From Pseudomonas caricapapayae (GTDB taxonomy: Bacteria; Pseudomonadota; Gammaproteobacteria; Pseudomonadales; Pseudomonadaceae): DNA of 64,000 nt. Within the stretch, counting starts at the first letter, position 1. Each line of letters starts with the position of its first letter. The stretch lies in contig NZ_LJPW01000012.1 in the NCBI RefSeq assembly GCF_001400735.1, positions 1 to 64,000 on the forward strand, written 5' to 3'. The notes under the pieces were generated by a model. That model was given only the letters and a program-made list of their open reading frames with translations, was not told where the DNA came from and made no database searches. Below, one piece after another: positions 1 to 10,388 of the stretch. Both the position numbers and the translations under genes were made by a program.

Positions 1-10
1 ACAGAGGGCG

Positions 11-643
11 TCAACCGTTATTTTGAACTTTCTTCGATACAGCACCAACGGAACCGCCGAGACGCGGGATTCGCCGGGCGATCGCAGGGATTCGCAACGC
101 CAACAGCACAACGCCAAGCCCCGCATACAATGCCCACTCTTTAAGGTCAGCCCTGACAATCCAGAACATGTGCAGCAAGCCCAGCCCCAGAATCACATAG
201 ATAAGCCGGTGCAGCTTTTTCCAGCGGGCCCCCAAGCGACGCTGACTATAGCGATTGGACGTCACCGCCAATGCGAGCAGTCCCAGAAAGGCCAATGCAC
301 CTACAATGATATAAGGACGCTTCACCAGCTCGACGCCCAACTGCCCCCAATCCAGCCCAAGGATGAACAGTGCATACATAGCCATGTGCAGCAGCACATA
401 GGCAAAGCACCATAGTCCGAGCTGGCGGCGCACCACAATCCACCCCGGCCATCCGCTCAAACGCTGCAACGGCATCATCGACAATGTAATGAGCAGCATG
501 ATCAGGGTTGCCAACCCGAAATTTTCCACAAGCACTTTGCCGGGGTCAGGCCCTAGCGCAAAAATCCATGCCTGGCACAGCCACCAGACGGGTGCAACGC
601 AAGCAGCTAGAAATACAGCCAGACGCCAGAACGGGTATCGCAT
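11..643 (-). CDS. msrQ: MsrQ, heme-binding membrane subunit of the periplasmic methionine sulfoxide reductase
   Basis: This 210-residue protein is an integral membrane protein of the ferric reductase-like (YedZ/MsrQ) family. It passes electrons from the respiratory chain to periplasmic MsrP, which repairs oxidised methionine in envelope proteins. Hydrophobic segments fill most of the length, and histidines lie inside helices (for example LLHMAMYAL and [18 protein letters not shown]), as expected for heme ligands. The ATG at 643 overlaps the msrP stop as TGATG and has an AAGGA six bases upstream; a TTG one codon earlier is less likely. Its position directly after msrP indicates co-transcription and translational coupling. 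Confidence 0.93.
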   Translation of the reverse strand: MRYPFWRLAVFLAACVAPVWWLCQAWIFALGPDPGKVLVENFGLATLIMLLITLSMMPLQRLSGWPGWIVVRRQLGLWCFAYVLLHMAMYALFILGLDWGQLGVELVKRPYIIVGALAFLGLLALAVTSNRYSQRRLGARWKKLHRLIYVILGLGLLHMFWIVRADLKEWALYAGLGVVLLALRIPAIARRIPRLGGSVGAVSKKVQNNG

Positions 644-1656
644 CAATAGTCCTTCCGCAAATCCATACCGGCATACAGGGAGCCAACCTCCTCCTCATAC
701 CCATTGAACATTTTCGTGTCGCGCAGATTCGGACTGAACAAGCCGCTTGGCAACCGACGCTCACGGGCCTGAGTCCAGCGCGGGTGATCGACAGTCGGGT
801 TGACGTTGGCATAGAAGCCATATTCGTTTGCCGCAATGCTTTGCCAGGTGGTCTTCGGTTGCTCACTGACCAGACTGATACGCACGATGGACTTCACACT
901 CTTGAAACCATACTTCCACGGCACGACCAGGCGCAGCGGTGCGCCATTCTGATTGGGCAGTTCGCGCCCATACATGCCCACCGCCAGAATCGCCAGAGGG
1001 TTCATCGCCTCGTCCAGACGCAGCCCCTCTACATAAGGCCAGTCGATCAGGGCGAAGTCCGAGCGCTGACCCGGCATGGACCTGGAGTCCTCCAGCGTTT
1101 CGAAACGGATGTATTTGGCCTTGGAAGTCGGCTCTACCTGCTTGAGCAACGCAGAGATCGGAAAGCCGATCCATGGGATGACCATCGACCAGGCTTCGAC
1201 ACAACGCAATCGGTAGATCCGCTCTTCAAGTTGATAAGGCTTCATGAAGTCTTCGAGCGCGTAGCGGCCAGGCTTGCCGACTTCACCATCGATCACGACA
1301 CTCCACGGCTCGGTCTGTAGAGAGCCGGCATATTTGGCAGGATCGCCCTTGTCGGTCCCGAACTCATAGAAATTGTTGTAGTGGGTCGCATCCTTGAACG
1401 GGGTTATAGCCTCGTCCTTGACGTTGACCGCCTGCCACTGCGTAGAAGGAAGCTTGTCGGCGAACCAGCCTGGCGCCTTCCCGGGCTCAACATCGGCATA
1501 GCGTGAGGCGTCTGCGGCAGTGGCCCAGCGCGGCATTGCCGTGACAGCCAGCCCCGCAAGCGAGCTGGCGAGCAATGTGCGTCGCGAGAGATAAATGGAT
1601 TCAGGCGTGACGTCCGACTCTTTGGAGTCGGACGCAGAACGTAGCTTGATTAGCAT
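643..1656 (-). CDS. msrP: MsrP, molybdopterin catalytic subunit of protein-methionine-sulfoxide reductase
   Basis: This 337-residue protein is the periplasmic molybdenum-cofactor enzyme that reduces methionine sulfoxide in proteins. A twin-arginine signal is visible near residue 27 ([15 protein letters not shown]), so the folded, cofactor-loaded enzyme should be exported by Tat. The oxidoreductase molybdopterin domain follows, with the Mo-ligand cysteine in the [11 protein letters not shown] segment. Length matches YedY/MsrP of other Gammaproteobacteria. It is the first gene of an msrP-msrQ operon, and its stop overlaps the msrQ start. The upstream gap to pssA is short (63 bp) and shows no clear promoter. 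Confidence 0.95.
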   Translation of the reverse strand: MLIKLRSASDSKESDVTPESIYLSRRTLLASSLAGLAVTAMPRWATAADASRYADVEPGKAPGWFADKLPSTQWQAVNVKDEAITPFKDATHYNNFYEFGTDKGDPAKYAGSLQTEPWSVVIDGEVGKPGRYALEDFMKPYQLEERIYRLRCVEAWSMVIPWIGFPISALLKQVEPTSKAKYIRFETLEDSRSMPGQRSDFALIDWPYVEGLRLDEAMNPLAILAVGMYGRELPNQNGAPLRLVVPWKYGFKSVKSIVRISLVSEQPKTTWQSIAANEYGFYANVNPTVDHPRWTQARERRLPSGLFSPNLRDTKMFNGYEEEVGSLYAGMDLRKDY

Positions 1657-1719
1657 GATGACTCCGCAGCCTAGGGGAACTGATGCACCAATAGACTACG
1701 GAGTATGGTGGAAATTAGA

Positions 1720-2571
1720 TCATTGGGAGGCTTTATGGCGACGCAATAGATACTGAATCGGTCCGGAGAGGGCATAGGCGAGGAATATCAGCAGCAAAAT
1801 GCGCGGCGGGTCGCTGAATACGACAGCAAACACCAAGACCACCGCCAGAATCGCAACGAAAGGCACACGCCCTTTCAGGTCCAGCTCCTTGAAGCTGTTG
1901 TACTTGATGTTGCTGACCATCAGCATGCCTGCTGCTGCTACCAGCAAGGCCACCAGAAACGACAGCTTGGAACCCTGAATTCCGAAATCACTGAATGCCC
2001 AGACAGTGCCTGCCACGACACCTGCCGCCGCCGGGCTGGCCAGACCAATGAAGTAGCGTTTGTCAGCCTTGCCGACCTGAGTATTGAAGCGCGCCAGACG
2101 CAATGCCGCGCCAGCCACATAGATGAAGGCGACCATCCAGCCCACCTTGCCCATGTCACCCAGGGCCCAGCCGAATGCCAGCAGCGCCGGAGCCACACCG
2201 AAGGCAACCATGTCGGACAGCGAGTCGTACTCGGCGCCAAACGCACTCTGTGTGTTAGTCATGCGTGCAACGCGACCGTCCAGCCCGTCGAGGACCATCG
2301 CCACGAAGATCGCAATGGCAGCGAATGCGAAATACTTGCTTGCCCCGGAAAAATCACCAGCGCTCATGGCACTCTGGGCACTCATGGAGCTGATGATGGA
2401 GTAGAAACCGGCGAACAGATTCGCCGTGGTAAACAGATTGGGAAGCAGATAGATGCCGCGATGCCGGACCTGACGGCCCTCGGCGTCATGCCCTTCTTCC
2501 ACGTGTTCATCGATAGGTAGCAGACTTTCAGCGTCAGAGGCCTTGACGGGCTCTTCAGGACGTTCGCTCAT
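1720..2571 (-). CDS. pssA: CDP-diacylglycerol-serine O-phosphatidyltransferase
   Basis: This 283-residue membrane enzyme makes phosphatidylserine from CDP-diacylglycerol and L-serine, the first step toward phosphatidylethanolamine. The CDP-alcohol phosphotransferase signature is present as DGLDGRVARMTNTQSAFGAE followed by YDSLSDMVAFG (pattern DG-x2-AR-x8-G-x3-D-x3-D). Several hydrophobic helices surround it. The first about 40 residues are acidic and hydrophilic, as in the Pseudomonas form. It lies downstream of ilvC, as in P. aeruginosa, but a terminator-like hairpin separates the two, so it may have its own promoter in the 2572-2670 gap. Confidence 0.94.
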   Translation of the reverse strand: MSERPEEPVKASDAESLLPIDEHVEEGHDAEGRQVRHRGIYLLPNLFTTANLFAGFYSIISSMSAQSAMSAGDFSGASKYFAFAAIAIFVAMVLDGLDGRVARMTNTQSAFGAEYDSLSDMVAFGVAPALLAFGWALGDMGKVGWMVAFIYVAGAALRLARFNTQVGKADKRYFIGLASPAAAGVVAGTVWAFSDFGIQGSKLSFLVALLVAAAGMLMVSNIKYNSFKELDLKGRVPFVAILAVVLVFAVVFSDPPRILLLIFLAYALSGPIQYLLRRHKASQ

Positions 2572-2671
2572 GGAGATTACCTTGCAGCGGTATGAAAAGG
2601 TTCGACACAGGTCTGCGACGAGGGTTCGCCGGCAAACGATGCAGCTTTATACCAGAGCCTGACCCAGAACG

Positions 2672-2703
2672 AAAAAACGCGACCGACTGGTCGCGCTTTT
2701 TTT
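2672..2703 (-). terminator. Bidirectional hairpin terminator after ilvC
   Basis: CGCGACC (2678-2684) and GGTCGCG (2689-2695) form a 7-bp stem with a 4-base loop. It is flanked by six A on one side and seven T on the other, so a U-tract forms in either direction. On the minus strand it would end the ilv transcript before pssA. Confidence 0.8.
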
Positions 2704-2740
2704 CGTAAACCGGCTGTAAACCGGCTATGAACCGGAAAAG

Positions 2741-3769
<1,029 letters not shown>

Positions 3770-3804
3770 TTATCTTGGCCGTTCAGGCCATTTGCTTAAT
3801 TGAT

Positions 3805-4296
3805 TTAAATGCTCAGCACTTTGTCGCCACGGGCAATGCCCGTTACGCCACTGCGTACTGTTTCCAGGATAGCGGCGGTGCCGATGGCCTGAATGAAGCT
3901 GTCCAGTTTGTCGCTCGTGCCACTTAGCTGCACGGTATAAACGCTGGCGGTCACGTCGACGATCTGCCCGCGGAAGATATCCGTGGTGCGCTTGATCTCG
4001 GCACGCTGCGCGCCAGTGGCCTTGACCTTGACCAGCATCAGTTCACGCTCGATATGAGCGCTCTCCGACAGATCGACGAGTTTGACCACTTCGATGAGCT
4101 TGTTGAGGTTCTTGGTGATCTGCTCGATCACCTCGTCATGGCCTACCGTGGTGAGCGTCAGACGCGACAGGGTCGGGTCTTCGGTCGGCGCAACCGTCAG
4201 GCTTTCGATGTTGTAGTTGCGCTGGGAGAACAGACCGACGACGCGAGACAAGGCACCCGGTTCGTTTTCCAGCAGCAGGGAAATGATATGGCGCAT
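3805..4296 (-). CDS. ilvN: Acetolactate synthase small (regulatory) subunit
   Basis: This 163-residue regulatory subunit of acetohydroxyacid synthase confers valine feedback inhibition and activates the large subunit. An N-terminal ACT domain begins at once (MRHIISLLLENEPGALSR), followed by the usual C-terminal domain. The reading frame extends 10 codons further upstream, but the family start is this ATG, which lies 2 bp after the large-subunit stop. The gene is also called ilvH. Confidence 0.95.
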   Translation of the reverse strand: MRHIISLLLENEPGALSRVVGLFSQRNYNIESLTVAPTEDPTLSRLTLTTVGHDEVIEQITKNLNKLIEVVKLVDLSESAHIERELMLVKVKATGAQRAEIKRTTDIFRGQIVDVTASVYTVQLSGTSDKLDSFIQAIGTAAILETVRSGVTGIARGDKVLSI

Positions 4297-4298
4297 GA

Positions 4299-6023
4299 TT
4301 ATGTCCGCTCCGTCTTGCTCAACCACATATCGCGCATGGAGCCGTCCTTGATCTGCATCGGATAGACGTGCTCTGTCACATCGACCTGAATATCCAGGAA
4401 CACCAGACGGTCAGTCATGGCAAAGGCTTCTTCCATCTTCGGCTTCAGATCCTTGAGATCGGTGATACGCATGCCCACGTGGCCATAGGCTTCGACCAGC
4501 TTGACGAAATCAGGCAGCGATTCCATGTAGGAATGCGAGTGACGGGAGCCGTAGCTCATGTCCTGCCACTGACGGACCATACCCAGAACACCGTTGTTGA
4601 GCAGGATGATCTTCACCGGCAAGCCGTACTGCAGGCAGGTCGACAGCTCCTGAATGTTCATCTGAATACTGCCCTCACCGGTCACGCAGGCAACGTGCGC
4701 ATCCGGAAAGCTCAGTTTGACGCCCATCGCAGCCGGGAAACCAAAGCCCATCGTGCCCAGACCGCCCGAGTTGATCCAGCGGTTCGGCTTGTTGAAACGG
4801 TAGTACTGCGCAGCGAACATCTGATGCTGGCCTACGTCAGAGGTGACATAAGCGTCGCCCTTGGTGACTTCGCACAGCGTTTCGATGACGGCCTGCGGCT
4901 TGATGACGGTGCCATCGCCACGGTTGTACGGGAACAGATCGCCCGTACCGCGCCACTCGTCGATCTGCTTCCACCATGCGGCAACGGACGCCTTGTCGGG
5001 CGTCTCGCCGATTTCTTTCAAGGTGGCGACCATTTCGGTCAGTACGCTTTCGACAGGACCTACAATAGGCACGTCGGCCTTGATGGTCTTGGAAATCGAA
5101 GCCGGATCGATATCGATGTGAATGATTTTGGCGTTCGGGCAGAACTTGCTTGCGCCGTTGATGACCCGGTCATCGAAACGTGCGCCAACGGCCAGAATGA
5201 CGTCGGTGTGGTGCATCGCGAGGTTGGCAGTGTAGCTGCCATGCATCCCGAGCATGCCGACGAACTGGCGGTCAGTGCCCGGATAGCAACCAAGCCCCAT
5301 CAGGGTGTTGGTGACCGGAGCATTGAGCAGTTGAGCCAGTTCGGTCAATTGCGCCGAAGCATTGCCCATGACCACGCCACCGCCCGCATAGATAATCGGA
5401 CGCTTGGCAGCCAGCAGCATTTCAACGGCCTTGCGGATCTGGCCGGAATGGCCACGAACCGCCGGGCTGTAGGAGCGCAGCTTGGCTTTTTTCGGGAAGA
5501 CGTATTCGAATTTTTCGGCCGGGTTGGTCATGTCTTTGGGAATGTCGACGACCACCGGGCCCGGACGGCCGGACTGCGCCAGGTAGAAAGCCTTTTTCAG
5601 GACTTCCGGGATTTCCGACGGGTGCTTGATCATGAAGCTGTGCTTCACGATCGGCCGGGAGATACCGATCATGTCGGTCTCCTGGAACGCATCGGTGCCC
5701 ACCAGCGTGCTCGCTACCTGACCGGACAGGACCACCATCGGAATCGAGTCCATATAAGCAGTGGCAATACCGGTAATGGCATTGGTCGCACCCGGACCCG
5801 AGGTCACCAGCACCACGCCCGCCTTGCCGGTAGCACGCGCATAGCCGTCGGCCATATGCGTGGCAGCCTGCTCGTGGCGAACAAGAATATGGCTTACCGC
5901 CGGTTCTTTGAACAGGGCATCGTAGACATGCAGAAGGGCACCACCCGGGTACCCGTAGATATGCTCAACGCCTTCGTCACGCAAAAAGCGGACGACCATT
6001 TCAGCGCCAGATAAAAGCTCCAC
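4299..6023 (-). CDS. ilvI: Acetolactate synthase large (catalytic) subunit
   Basis: This 574-residue TPP- and FAD-dependent enzyme condenses two pyruvates, or pyruvate with 2-ketobutyrate, in the first common step of branched-chain amino acid synthesis. The N-terminal TPP half begins [18 protein letters not shown] and contains [14 protein letters not shown], where Glu follows as catalytic residue ([15 protein letters not shown]). The C-terminal TPP/Mg site is [13 protein letters not shown] chose the GTG at 6023 over the GTG at 6032 because AGAGG lies 8 bases upstream of the former. It is first in the ilvI-ilvN-ilvC operon and has a long untranslated leader. Confidence 0.96.
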   Translation of the reverse strand: MELLSGAEMVVRFLRDEGVEHIYGYPGGALLHVYDALFKEPAVSHILVRHEQAATHMADGYARATGKAGVVLVTSGPGATNAITGIATAYMDSIPMVVLSGQVASTLVGTDAFQETDMIGISRPIVKHSFMIKHPSEIPEVLKKAFYLAQSGRPGPVVVDIPKDMTNPAEKFEYVFPKKAKLRSYSPAVRGHSGQIRKAVEMLLAAKRPIIYAGGGVVMGNASAQLTELAQLLNAPVTNTLMGLGCYPGTDRQFVGMLGMHGSYTANLAMHHTDVILAVGARFDDRVINGASKFCPNAKIIHIDIDPASISKTIKADVPIVGPVESVLTEMVATLKEIGETPDKASVAAWWKQIDEWRGTGDLFPYNRGDGTVIKPQAVIETLCEVTKGDAYVTSDVGQHQMFAAQYYRFNKPNRWINSGGLGTMGFGFPAAMGVKLSFPDAHVACVTGEGSIQMNIQELSTCLQYGLPVKIILLNNGVLGMVRQWQDMSYGSRHSHSYMESLPDFVKLVEAYGHVGMRITDLKDLKPKMEEAFAMTDRLVFLDIQVDVTEHVYPMQIKDGSMRDMWLSKTERT

Positions 6024-6420
6024 GTTGTTCACCTCTAAAACGCCAGAATACCGCCCACTCCGGGACGGGTCTTAATAGGTTTACTGCCAGCAGAGCATGA
6101 GCGACGGTGGTCGCCGACTACGTCAGCACTGACTGAGCAAGTATTGGGAGGTCCCTGAGTGTTGCGGAACATTCCCACCCAGCGCGAGGTAACGCGTTGC
6201 GGGTGTTACAGGTCGGCGCGGGTGTGCGCCTCATGATCTACCGAGAGGGTCTGCTTCTGGCAGTCCTTCTACAGCGAACTTTGGATTGTTGTGATTCCCC
6301 CCCTTCAAGTCAAGTCATCCGTGCGCTTTCTTGACAGCAGAGGGGTGAAATCGCACCGTTTCGGACTGAAATGCACCGTTATGGTAGTTTTCTGCATGCA
6401 CAGACTCTCAAGGACACGAC
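6024..6420. promoter_or_regulatory. Divergent regulatory region of ilvI and the DUF4124 gene
   Basis: This stretch of about 400 bp separates two divergent genes. On the minus strand it forms a long ilvI leader. That leader contains a possible 38-codon ORF (6234-6118, ATG to TAG) with Leu/Ile/Val codons clustered at its end (CTC, CTC, ATA, CTT, GTG, CTG), and a short GC hairpin (CCGTCC/GGGCGG) just before the ilvI Shine-Dalgarno. This could be an attenuation leader, but the ORF lacks a clear ribosome binding site. On the plus side, TGCACC-GTTA-TGGT (6372-6385) resembles an NtrC half-palindrome, with a weaker relative at 6352-6365. Both readings are inference. Confidence 0.35.
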
Positions 6421-6837
6421 ATGCATTGGATGATTCTCGCCGCCACACTGGCAATCAGCGCAACCAGCCAGGCCGCCTCGATCTACAAGTGGGTCGACGC
6501 TCAGGGCGTGACGCACTTTGACGCCCAGCCTCCCACTGGCCAGCAGGTACAGGAAATCAATGTGCAGACACCGCCGCCTGCCGCAGCACCAGGCACACCG
6601 GCTGACGACGGCGCTGCGCAGCAACGCGCCATTGACCAGAAAGTCAAAAGTCAGGTGAAGGCCCAGGAAGCAAAACGCGCTGAAAATTGCGAGAACCTGC
6701 GCACCAACCTTGCGCAGTTGCAGAACAATCCGCGAGTGCGCGAGCAGGTTGGAGGAGAGTCGAGGCGTCTTACGGATGAAAACCGCAAGACGCGTATCGA
6801 GGAAACCGAGAAGGCCATCAACGAATTGTGTCGCTAG
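6421..6837 (+). CDS. DUF4124 domain-containing secreted protein
   Basis: This 138-residue protein has an N-terminal signal peptide (MHWMILAATLAISATSQA, cleavage expected near residue 18). The DUF4124 core follows (SIYKWVDAQGVTHFDAQPP, residues 20-38). The rest is a proline-rich stretch and a charged C-terminal helix rich in Lys, Glu and Arg that may form a coiled coil. The function of the family is unknown; it is expected to be periplasmic. AAGGACACGAC precedes the ATG. The gene is divergent from ilvI and convergent with yqcC, 9 bp away. Confidence 0.85.
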   Translation: MHWMILAATLAISATSQAASIYKWVDAQGVTHFDAQPPTGQQVQEINVQTPPPAAAPGTPADDGAAQQRAIDQKVKSQVKAQEAKRAENCENLRTNLAQLQNNPRVREQVGGESRRLTDENRKTRIEETEKAINELCR

Positions 6838-6846
6838 ACAGATTCC

Positions 6847-7176
6847 TCAACGAGCCGCCGTGATCAGCTGGTCAAACCGCGCCAGATGCTGCTGCAGCAG
6901 GCGGGTTTCGCTCAACCGACCGGCGTAGACCATTTCGGCCATTTCCAGAATGCCGGAGGCATTGGGCAGCGGCAGATCGCGCTCAAGGATGATCTTCATG
7001 CGCGGCAGGAAGATCCATTGCAGCCACTGTGCGAACTCAAGGGTATCGACGCTGAACGGCTCCTGACTGGCAAGCGCCTGATCGCTGGGTGGCGTAGCGT
7101 CCCACCAGCCCAGCGCACGCAACTCGCGCTCTATCAACAGCAACTGTTCGGCAACCTCAGGCAAACGCACGTCCAT
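6847..7176 (-). CDS. YqcC family protein
   Basis: This small soluble protein of 109 residues belongs to the YqcC (DUF446) family and equals the usual family length. It begins MDVRLPEVAEQLLLIERELR and has the conserved ALGWW and PFSVDTLEFAQWLQWIFLPRM segments. It has no signal peptide and no known function. The ATG overlaps the stop of the upstream TPR lipoprotein gene as TGATG, so the two are translationally coupled. Confidence 0.85.
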   Translation of the reverse strand: MDVRLPEVAEQLLLIERELRALGWWDATPPSDQALASQEPFSVDTLEFAQWLQWIFLPRMKIILERDLPLPNASGILEMAEMVYAGRLSETRLLQQHLARFDQLITAAR

Positions 7177-7919
7177 CAGCGAGCCTTTTGGCGAGCCAGC
7201 GCTGCACCGGCCGCATCACCCTGCTTCTCACGAGACTGAGCGATCAATCCCCACAGACTGGCCTGAAGACTGGTACGCCCATTGGCGTAAGTCAGGCCGC
7301 GACGTGCCAGTTGTTCGGCCTGGGCCGCATCACCCTGAGCCAGACGCACCTGGGCCAGACGATAAAGCACCTGAGGCTCGCGCGGTGCAACACGCTGAGC
7401 ACGCTCAAGGCTGGAGGACGCGCCGTTGAGGTCGCCACTGGTCTGCTGTTGCTGTGCCGTGGTCAGCAGTGCCAGGACCGGGCCGTCAAGCTGTTCGTCT
7501 TCCGACAGACCGCCGCCACTGGACGGGATCCCGGTCGGCGCAGATGCAGCGGGCATGCTGTAACTGTTGTTTGCCGGAGCCGGACTGACCGGTGCCTGAT
7601 TGACCGGAGCAGCTTCGACAGGCGGTGTGTCGACACTGAACGGTGTCTGACTGGTCGGTGCAGAGAAGCTCTGCCCTGCATCAGCGCCACCCGCACCCGG
7701 CACCATTACCACGACACCCGAATCCTGCGGCACTGCTTGCGGCTGCTGCTGAACCGGAGCGGTGCCGGTTCGGTAAGCACCATTGCGCGAAGCGGTCACA
7801 CGCTCGCCGTTGGACACCTTGGAGCTTGAATCCACGACCGGAATCGAGCCGCGTTCCACACTGGCGCAGCCGTTCAGCAAGGCCAGTGCCGTTAAAGCTG
7901 GAATCCACCATTTATTCAC
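7176..7919 (-). CDS. TPR-containing lipoprotein
   Basis: This is a 247-residue lipoprotein. The GTG at 7919 has GAGGG six bases upstream and gives VNKWWIPALTALALLNGC, a signal peptide ending in a lipobox (LLNGC, acylated Cys at residue 18). A long low-complexity segment rich in Pro, Ala, Ser, Val and Gln follows to about residue 130. The C-terminal 100 residues contain tetratricopeptide-like helices (RVAPREPQVLYRLAQVRLAQ, then AEQLARRGLTYANG). It lies directly after mrcB, so an envelope role beside PBP1b is plausible, but this is inference from location. Confidence 0.85.
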   Translation of the reverse strand: MNKWWIPALTALALLNGCASVERGSIPVVDSSSKVSNGERVTASRNGAYRTGTAPVQQQPQAVPQDSGVVVMVPGAGGADAGQSFSAPTSQTPFSVDTPPVEAAPVNQAPVSPAPANNSYSMPAASAPTGIPSSGGGLSEDEQLDGPVLALLTTAQQQQTSGDLNGASSSLERAQRVAPREPQVLYRLAQVRLAQGDAAQAEQLARRGLTYANGRTSLQASLWGLIAQSREKQGDAAGAALARQKAR

Positions 7920-7936
7920 TTCAAACCCTCGATTGC

Positions 7937-10258
7937 CTAGTTCAACCAACCCTTGACCCAGTCCATCACCTCAGTGGCAGGTGCCGGAGCGCCGCCGCAT
8001 GTCGCGCCGGGCTGGGGCTCACTGCCGCGAATATACGGCATCTGCACTGCATTCGGGCAGCTCGCGTCGGAACCCTGTCCTGTCTGCGCGTCGACCCACG
8101 CCTGAACGACGTTATCCGGCATCGCCATGTCCAGCGGCAGCGGGCCGGCCTTGCGCATGAAGCTGGTCCAGACCTGCAAGGCACCGGTGGCACCGGTAAA
8201 CGGTGTTTTACCGTTGTCGTCACGCCCCATCCACACCACGGCCAGCAGATCCTGACTGAAGCCTGCAAACCAGCTGTCACGAGAGTCGTTACTGGTGCCG
8301 GTCTTGCCCGCCAGATTCAATGAGCCTGGCAACACGTTGTAAACAGATTTGCCTGTACCTTCGCGCATGACCCGCTGCATCGCATTCTGCACCAGATAAA
8401 TGGCACCCGGATCGAAGCGCTGTTCGATCTGGAACGGGTAGCGCTTGAGCGGTTCGCCTTCCGCCGTGAGCACACTGCGAATGCCGCGCATGGGCGTATT
8501 GAACCCGCCGCTGGCGATGGTCTGGTACATCGTCGCGACTTCTATCGGACTAAGGCCGCCCGCCCCCAGCAACATCGACGGATAGGCAGGCCATTCCCGC
8601 GTCACACCCAGCTTGGCGAGCGTCTTGAACACGCTTGGAATGCCCACTTCAAGGCCCAGCTTGGCGGTCGACAGGTTGTACGAATGCGCCAGCCCCTGAT
8701 ACAGGAAGATATTACCGTGGGACTTGTGATCGTAGTTCTGTGGCTTCCATATCTGGCCATCAGCACCTTTGACCTGGAACAGTTCGTCGGCGATCCAGCT
8801 GGTCAGCGTGTATTGGCTTGGCCGCTCCAGCGCCGTCAGGTAGATGGCAGGCTTGACCAGCGAGCCGATCGGACGCACAGCATCGATCGCCCGGTTGAAA
8901 CCCGAGAACCCGGCCTCACGCCCGCCGATCAGCGCCTGCACTTCACCTGTTTCCGGGTTGGTGACGACCATTGCCGACTCCACTTCGTCCGAGCCCTTGC
9001 GCCCTGCCAGTTTTTTGAACGTGTCGTCCATGGCAGCCTGGGACTTCATCTGCAGGATCGGATCGAAGCTGGTAAAGATCCGCAACCCTTCTTCGGTCAA
9101 GTCTTCATCGCGGTAATCCTCGCGCAACTGACGCTTGACCAGATCCAGAAACGCCGGGAACGAGCTGTCGGCGAGCGTGCCGGTTTTGGTCACACCCAAT
9201 GGCATTTTCTTTGCTGCGGCAACCACTTCCGGCGTGGCTACGCCCTGCTGCTCGAACAGATCGAGCACCAGATTGCGACGCTCCAGAGCACGCTCCGGAT
9301 TGCGACGCGGATTGTAGAAGGACGGCCCTTTGACCAGCCCGACCAGCATCGCCACCTGATGAATCTTCAGCTCGGAAAGTGGCTGACTGAAGAAGTACTG
9401 ACTGGCCAGGCCAAATCCATGGACTGCGCGCTGGCCGTCCTGACCTACAAACACTTCATTGAGATAGGCCTCGAGGATTTCCTGCTTGCTGTAATGAATC
9501 TCCAGCAGAACGGCCATCATGGCCTCGGTCAGCTTGCGGGTCAGGCTGCGTTCATTGGTCAGGTAGAAGTTCTTGACCAACTGCTGGGTCAGCGTACTGC
9601 CGCCCTGACGCATCTGCCCCTGCGAAGTATTGACCCAGATGGCCCGGGCAATTGACTTGGGCGACACGCCGAAGTGGTGATAGAAATCACGGTCCTCGAC
9701 CGCTACCAGCCCGTCGAGCAGATACGGGGGGGCCTGATCCAGCTTGATGAGGATCCGGTCTTCGAGGTTCTTCGGGTACAGCCCGCCGATCAGCAAAGGC
9801 TCAAGCCGTGCGACCGCAAGCTTGGCACCATTGCCTGAAGACAGGTCAGCCACATAATCCCCGGAAAAGCGAACGCGAACCTGCTGCGCCGCATCAGTGC
9901 CTTCATAGAACTGGAAGCCACGTGTGTTGAGATCGACAGTATTGCCGTTCACCGCCGCAGCACCGGGACCATTCGCAACGCTTTCGCGGCGATAGCCCAA
10001 CGCGTCGAGTTCGATGAGAAAATCGTCGCGGCTCAGCTTCTGTCCGACGAAAAGCTCCAGCGGCCGTGCATAGACCTTGGCCGGGATGGTCCAGCGCTTG
10101 CCGGAGAATTTCTCCTGGACGATTGCATCGAGATAAATGGCCAGGCCGCCCAGCAGAACCAGGGCGACAATACCGAGCTTCAACGCCCAGCCCAGCCACT
10201 TGTTCAGGCTGCGGGGAGGTTGCTTTTTAGGAGAACGGGAGGTGCGGGATCGAGTCAT
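7937..10258 (-). CDS. mrcB: Penicillin-binding protein 1B, bifunctional transglycosylase/transpeptidase
   Basis: This 773-residue class A PBP polymerises and cross-links peptidoglycan. A short basic cytoplasmic tail is followed by one membrane anchor (residues about 26-46) and a UB2H-like regulatory region. The GT51 glycosyltransferase has EDRDFYHHFGVSP (catalytic Glu) and GGSTLTQQLVKN. The transpeptidase has SLVK (active-site Ser), SYN and KTGTSND. The C-terminus is short and ends in a Cys-containing segment (ASCPNAVQMPYIRG). It is the first gene of an mrcB-TPR lipoprotein-yqcC minus-strand set. Confidence 0.95.
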   Translation of the reverse strand: MTRSRTSRSPKKQPPRSLNKWLGWALKLGIVALVLLGGLAIYLDAIVQEKFSGKRWTIPAKVYARPLELFVGQKLSRDDFLIELDALGYRRESVANGPGAAAVNGNTVDLNTRGFQFYEGTDAAQQVRVRFSGDYVADLSSGNGAKLAVARLEPLLIGGLYPKNLEDRILIKLDQAPPYLLDGLVAVEDRDFYHHFGVSPKSIARAIWVNTSQGQMRQGGSTLTQQLVKNFYLTNERSLTRKLTEAMMAVLLEIHYSKQEILEAYLNEVFVGQDGQRAVHGFGLASQYFFSQPLSELKIHQVAMLVGLVKGPSFYNPRRNPERALERRNLVLDLFEQQGVATPEVVAAAKKMPLGVTKTGTLADSSFPAFLDLVKRQLREDYRDEDLTEEGLRIFTSFDPILQMKSQAAMDDTFKKLAGRKGSDEVESAMVVTNPETGEVQALIGGREAGFSGFNRAIDAVRPIGSLVKPAIYLTALERPSQYTLTSWIADELFQVKGADGQIWKPQNYDHKSHGNIFLYQGLAHSYNLSTAKLGLEVGIPSVFKTLAKLGVTREWPAYPSMLLGAGGLSPIEVATMYQTIASGGFNTPMRGIRSVLTAEGEPLKRYPFQIEQRFDPGAIYLVQNAMQRVMREGTGKSVYNVLPGSLNLAGKTGTSNDSRDSWFAGFSQDLLAVVWMGRDDNGKTPFTGATGALQVWTSFMRKAGPLPLDMAMPDNVVQAWVDAQTGQGSDASCPNAVQMPYIRGSEPQPGATCGGAPAPATEVMDWVKGWLN

Positions 10259-10388
10259 GGGCGCGGATTATACGCACTTTACCGAGGATCGACAGACGCC
10301 CGAGTCAGCGGTTTGCAGCCTTGCGCCAAGCGGCCATAATGGCGGCATTGCGTACTTACATTTTGAACACATTCCTGAAGGATCGCCC

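Noticed and set aside
4368..6014. 548-codon open frame on the plus strand opposite ilvI.
   Set aside because: It is the antisense of a conserved, high-GC gene; the translation shows no recognisable domain and no ribosome binding site.
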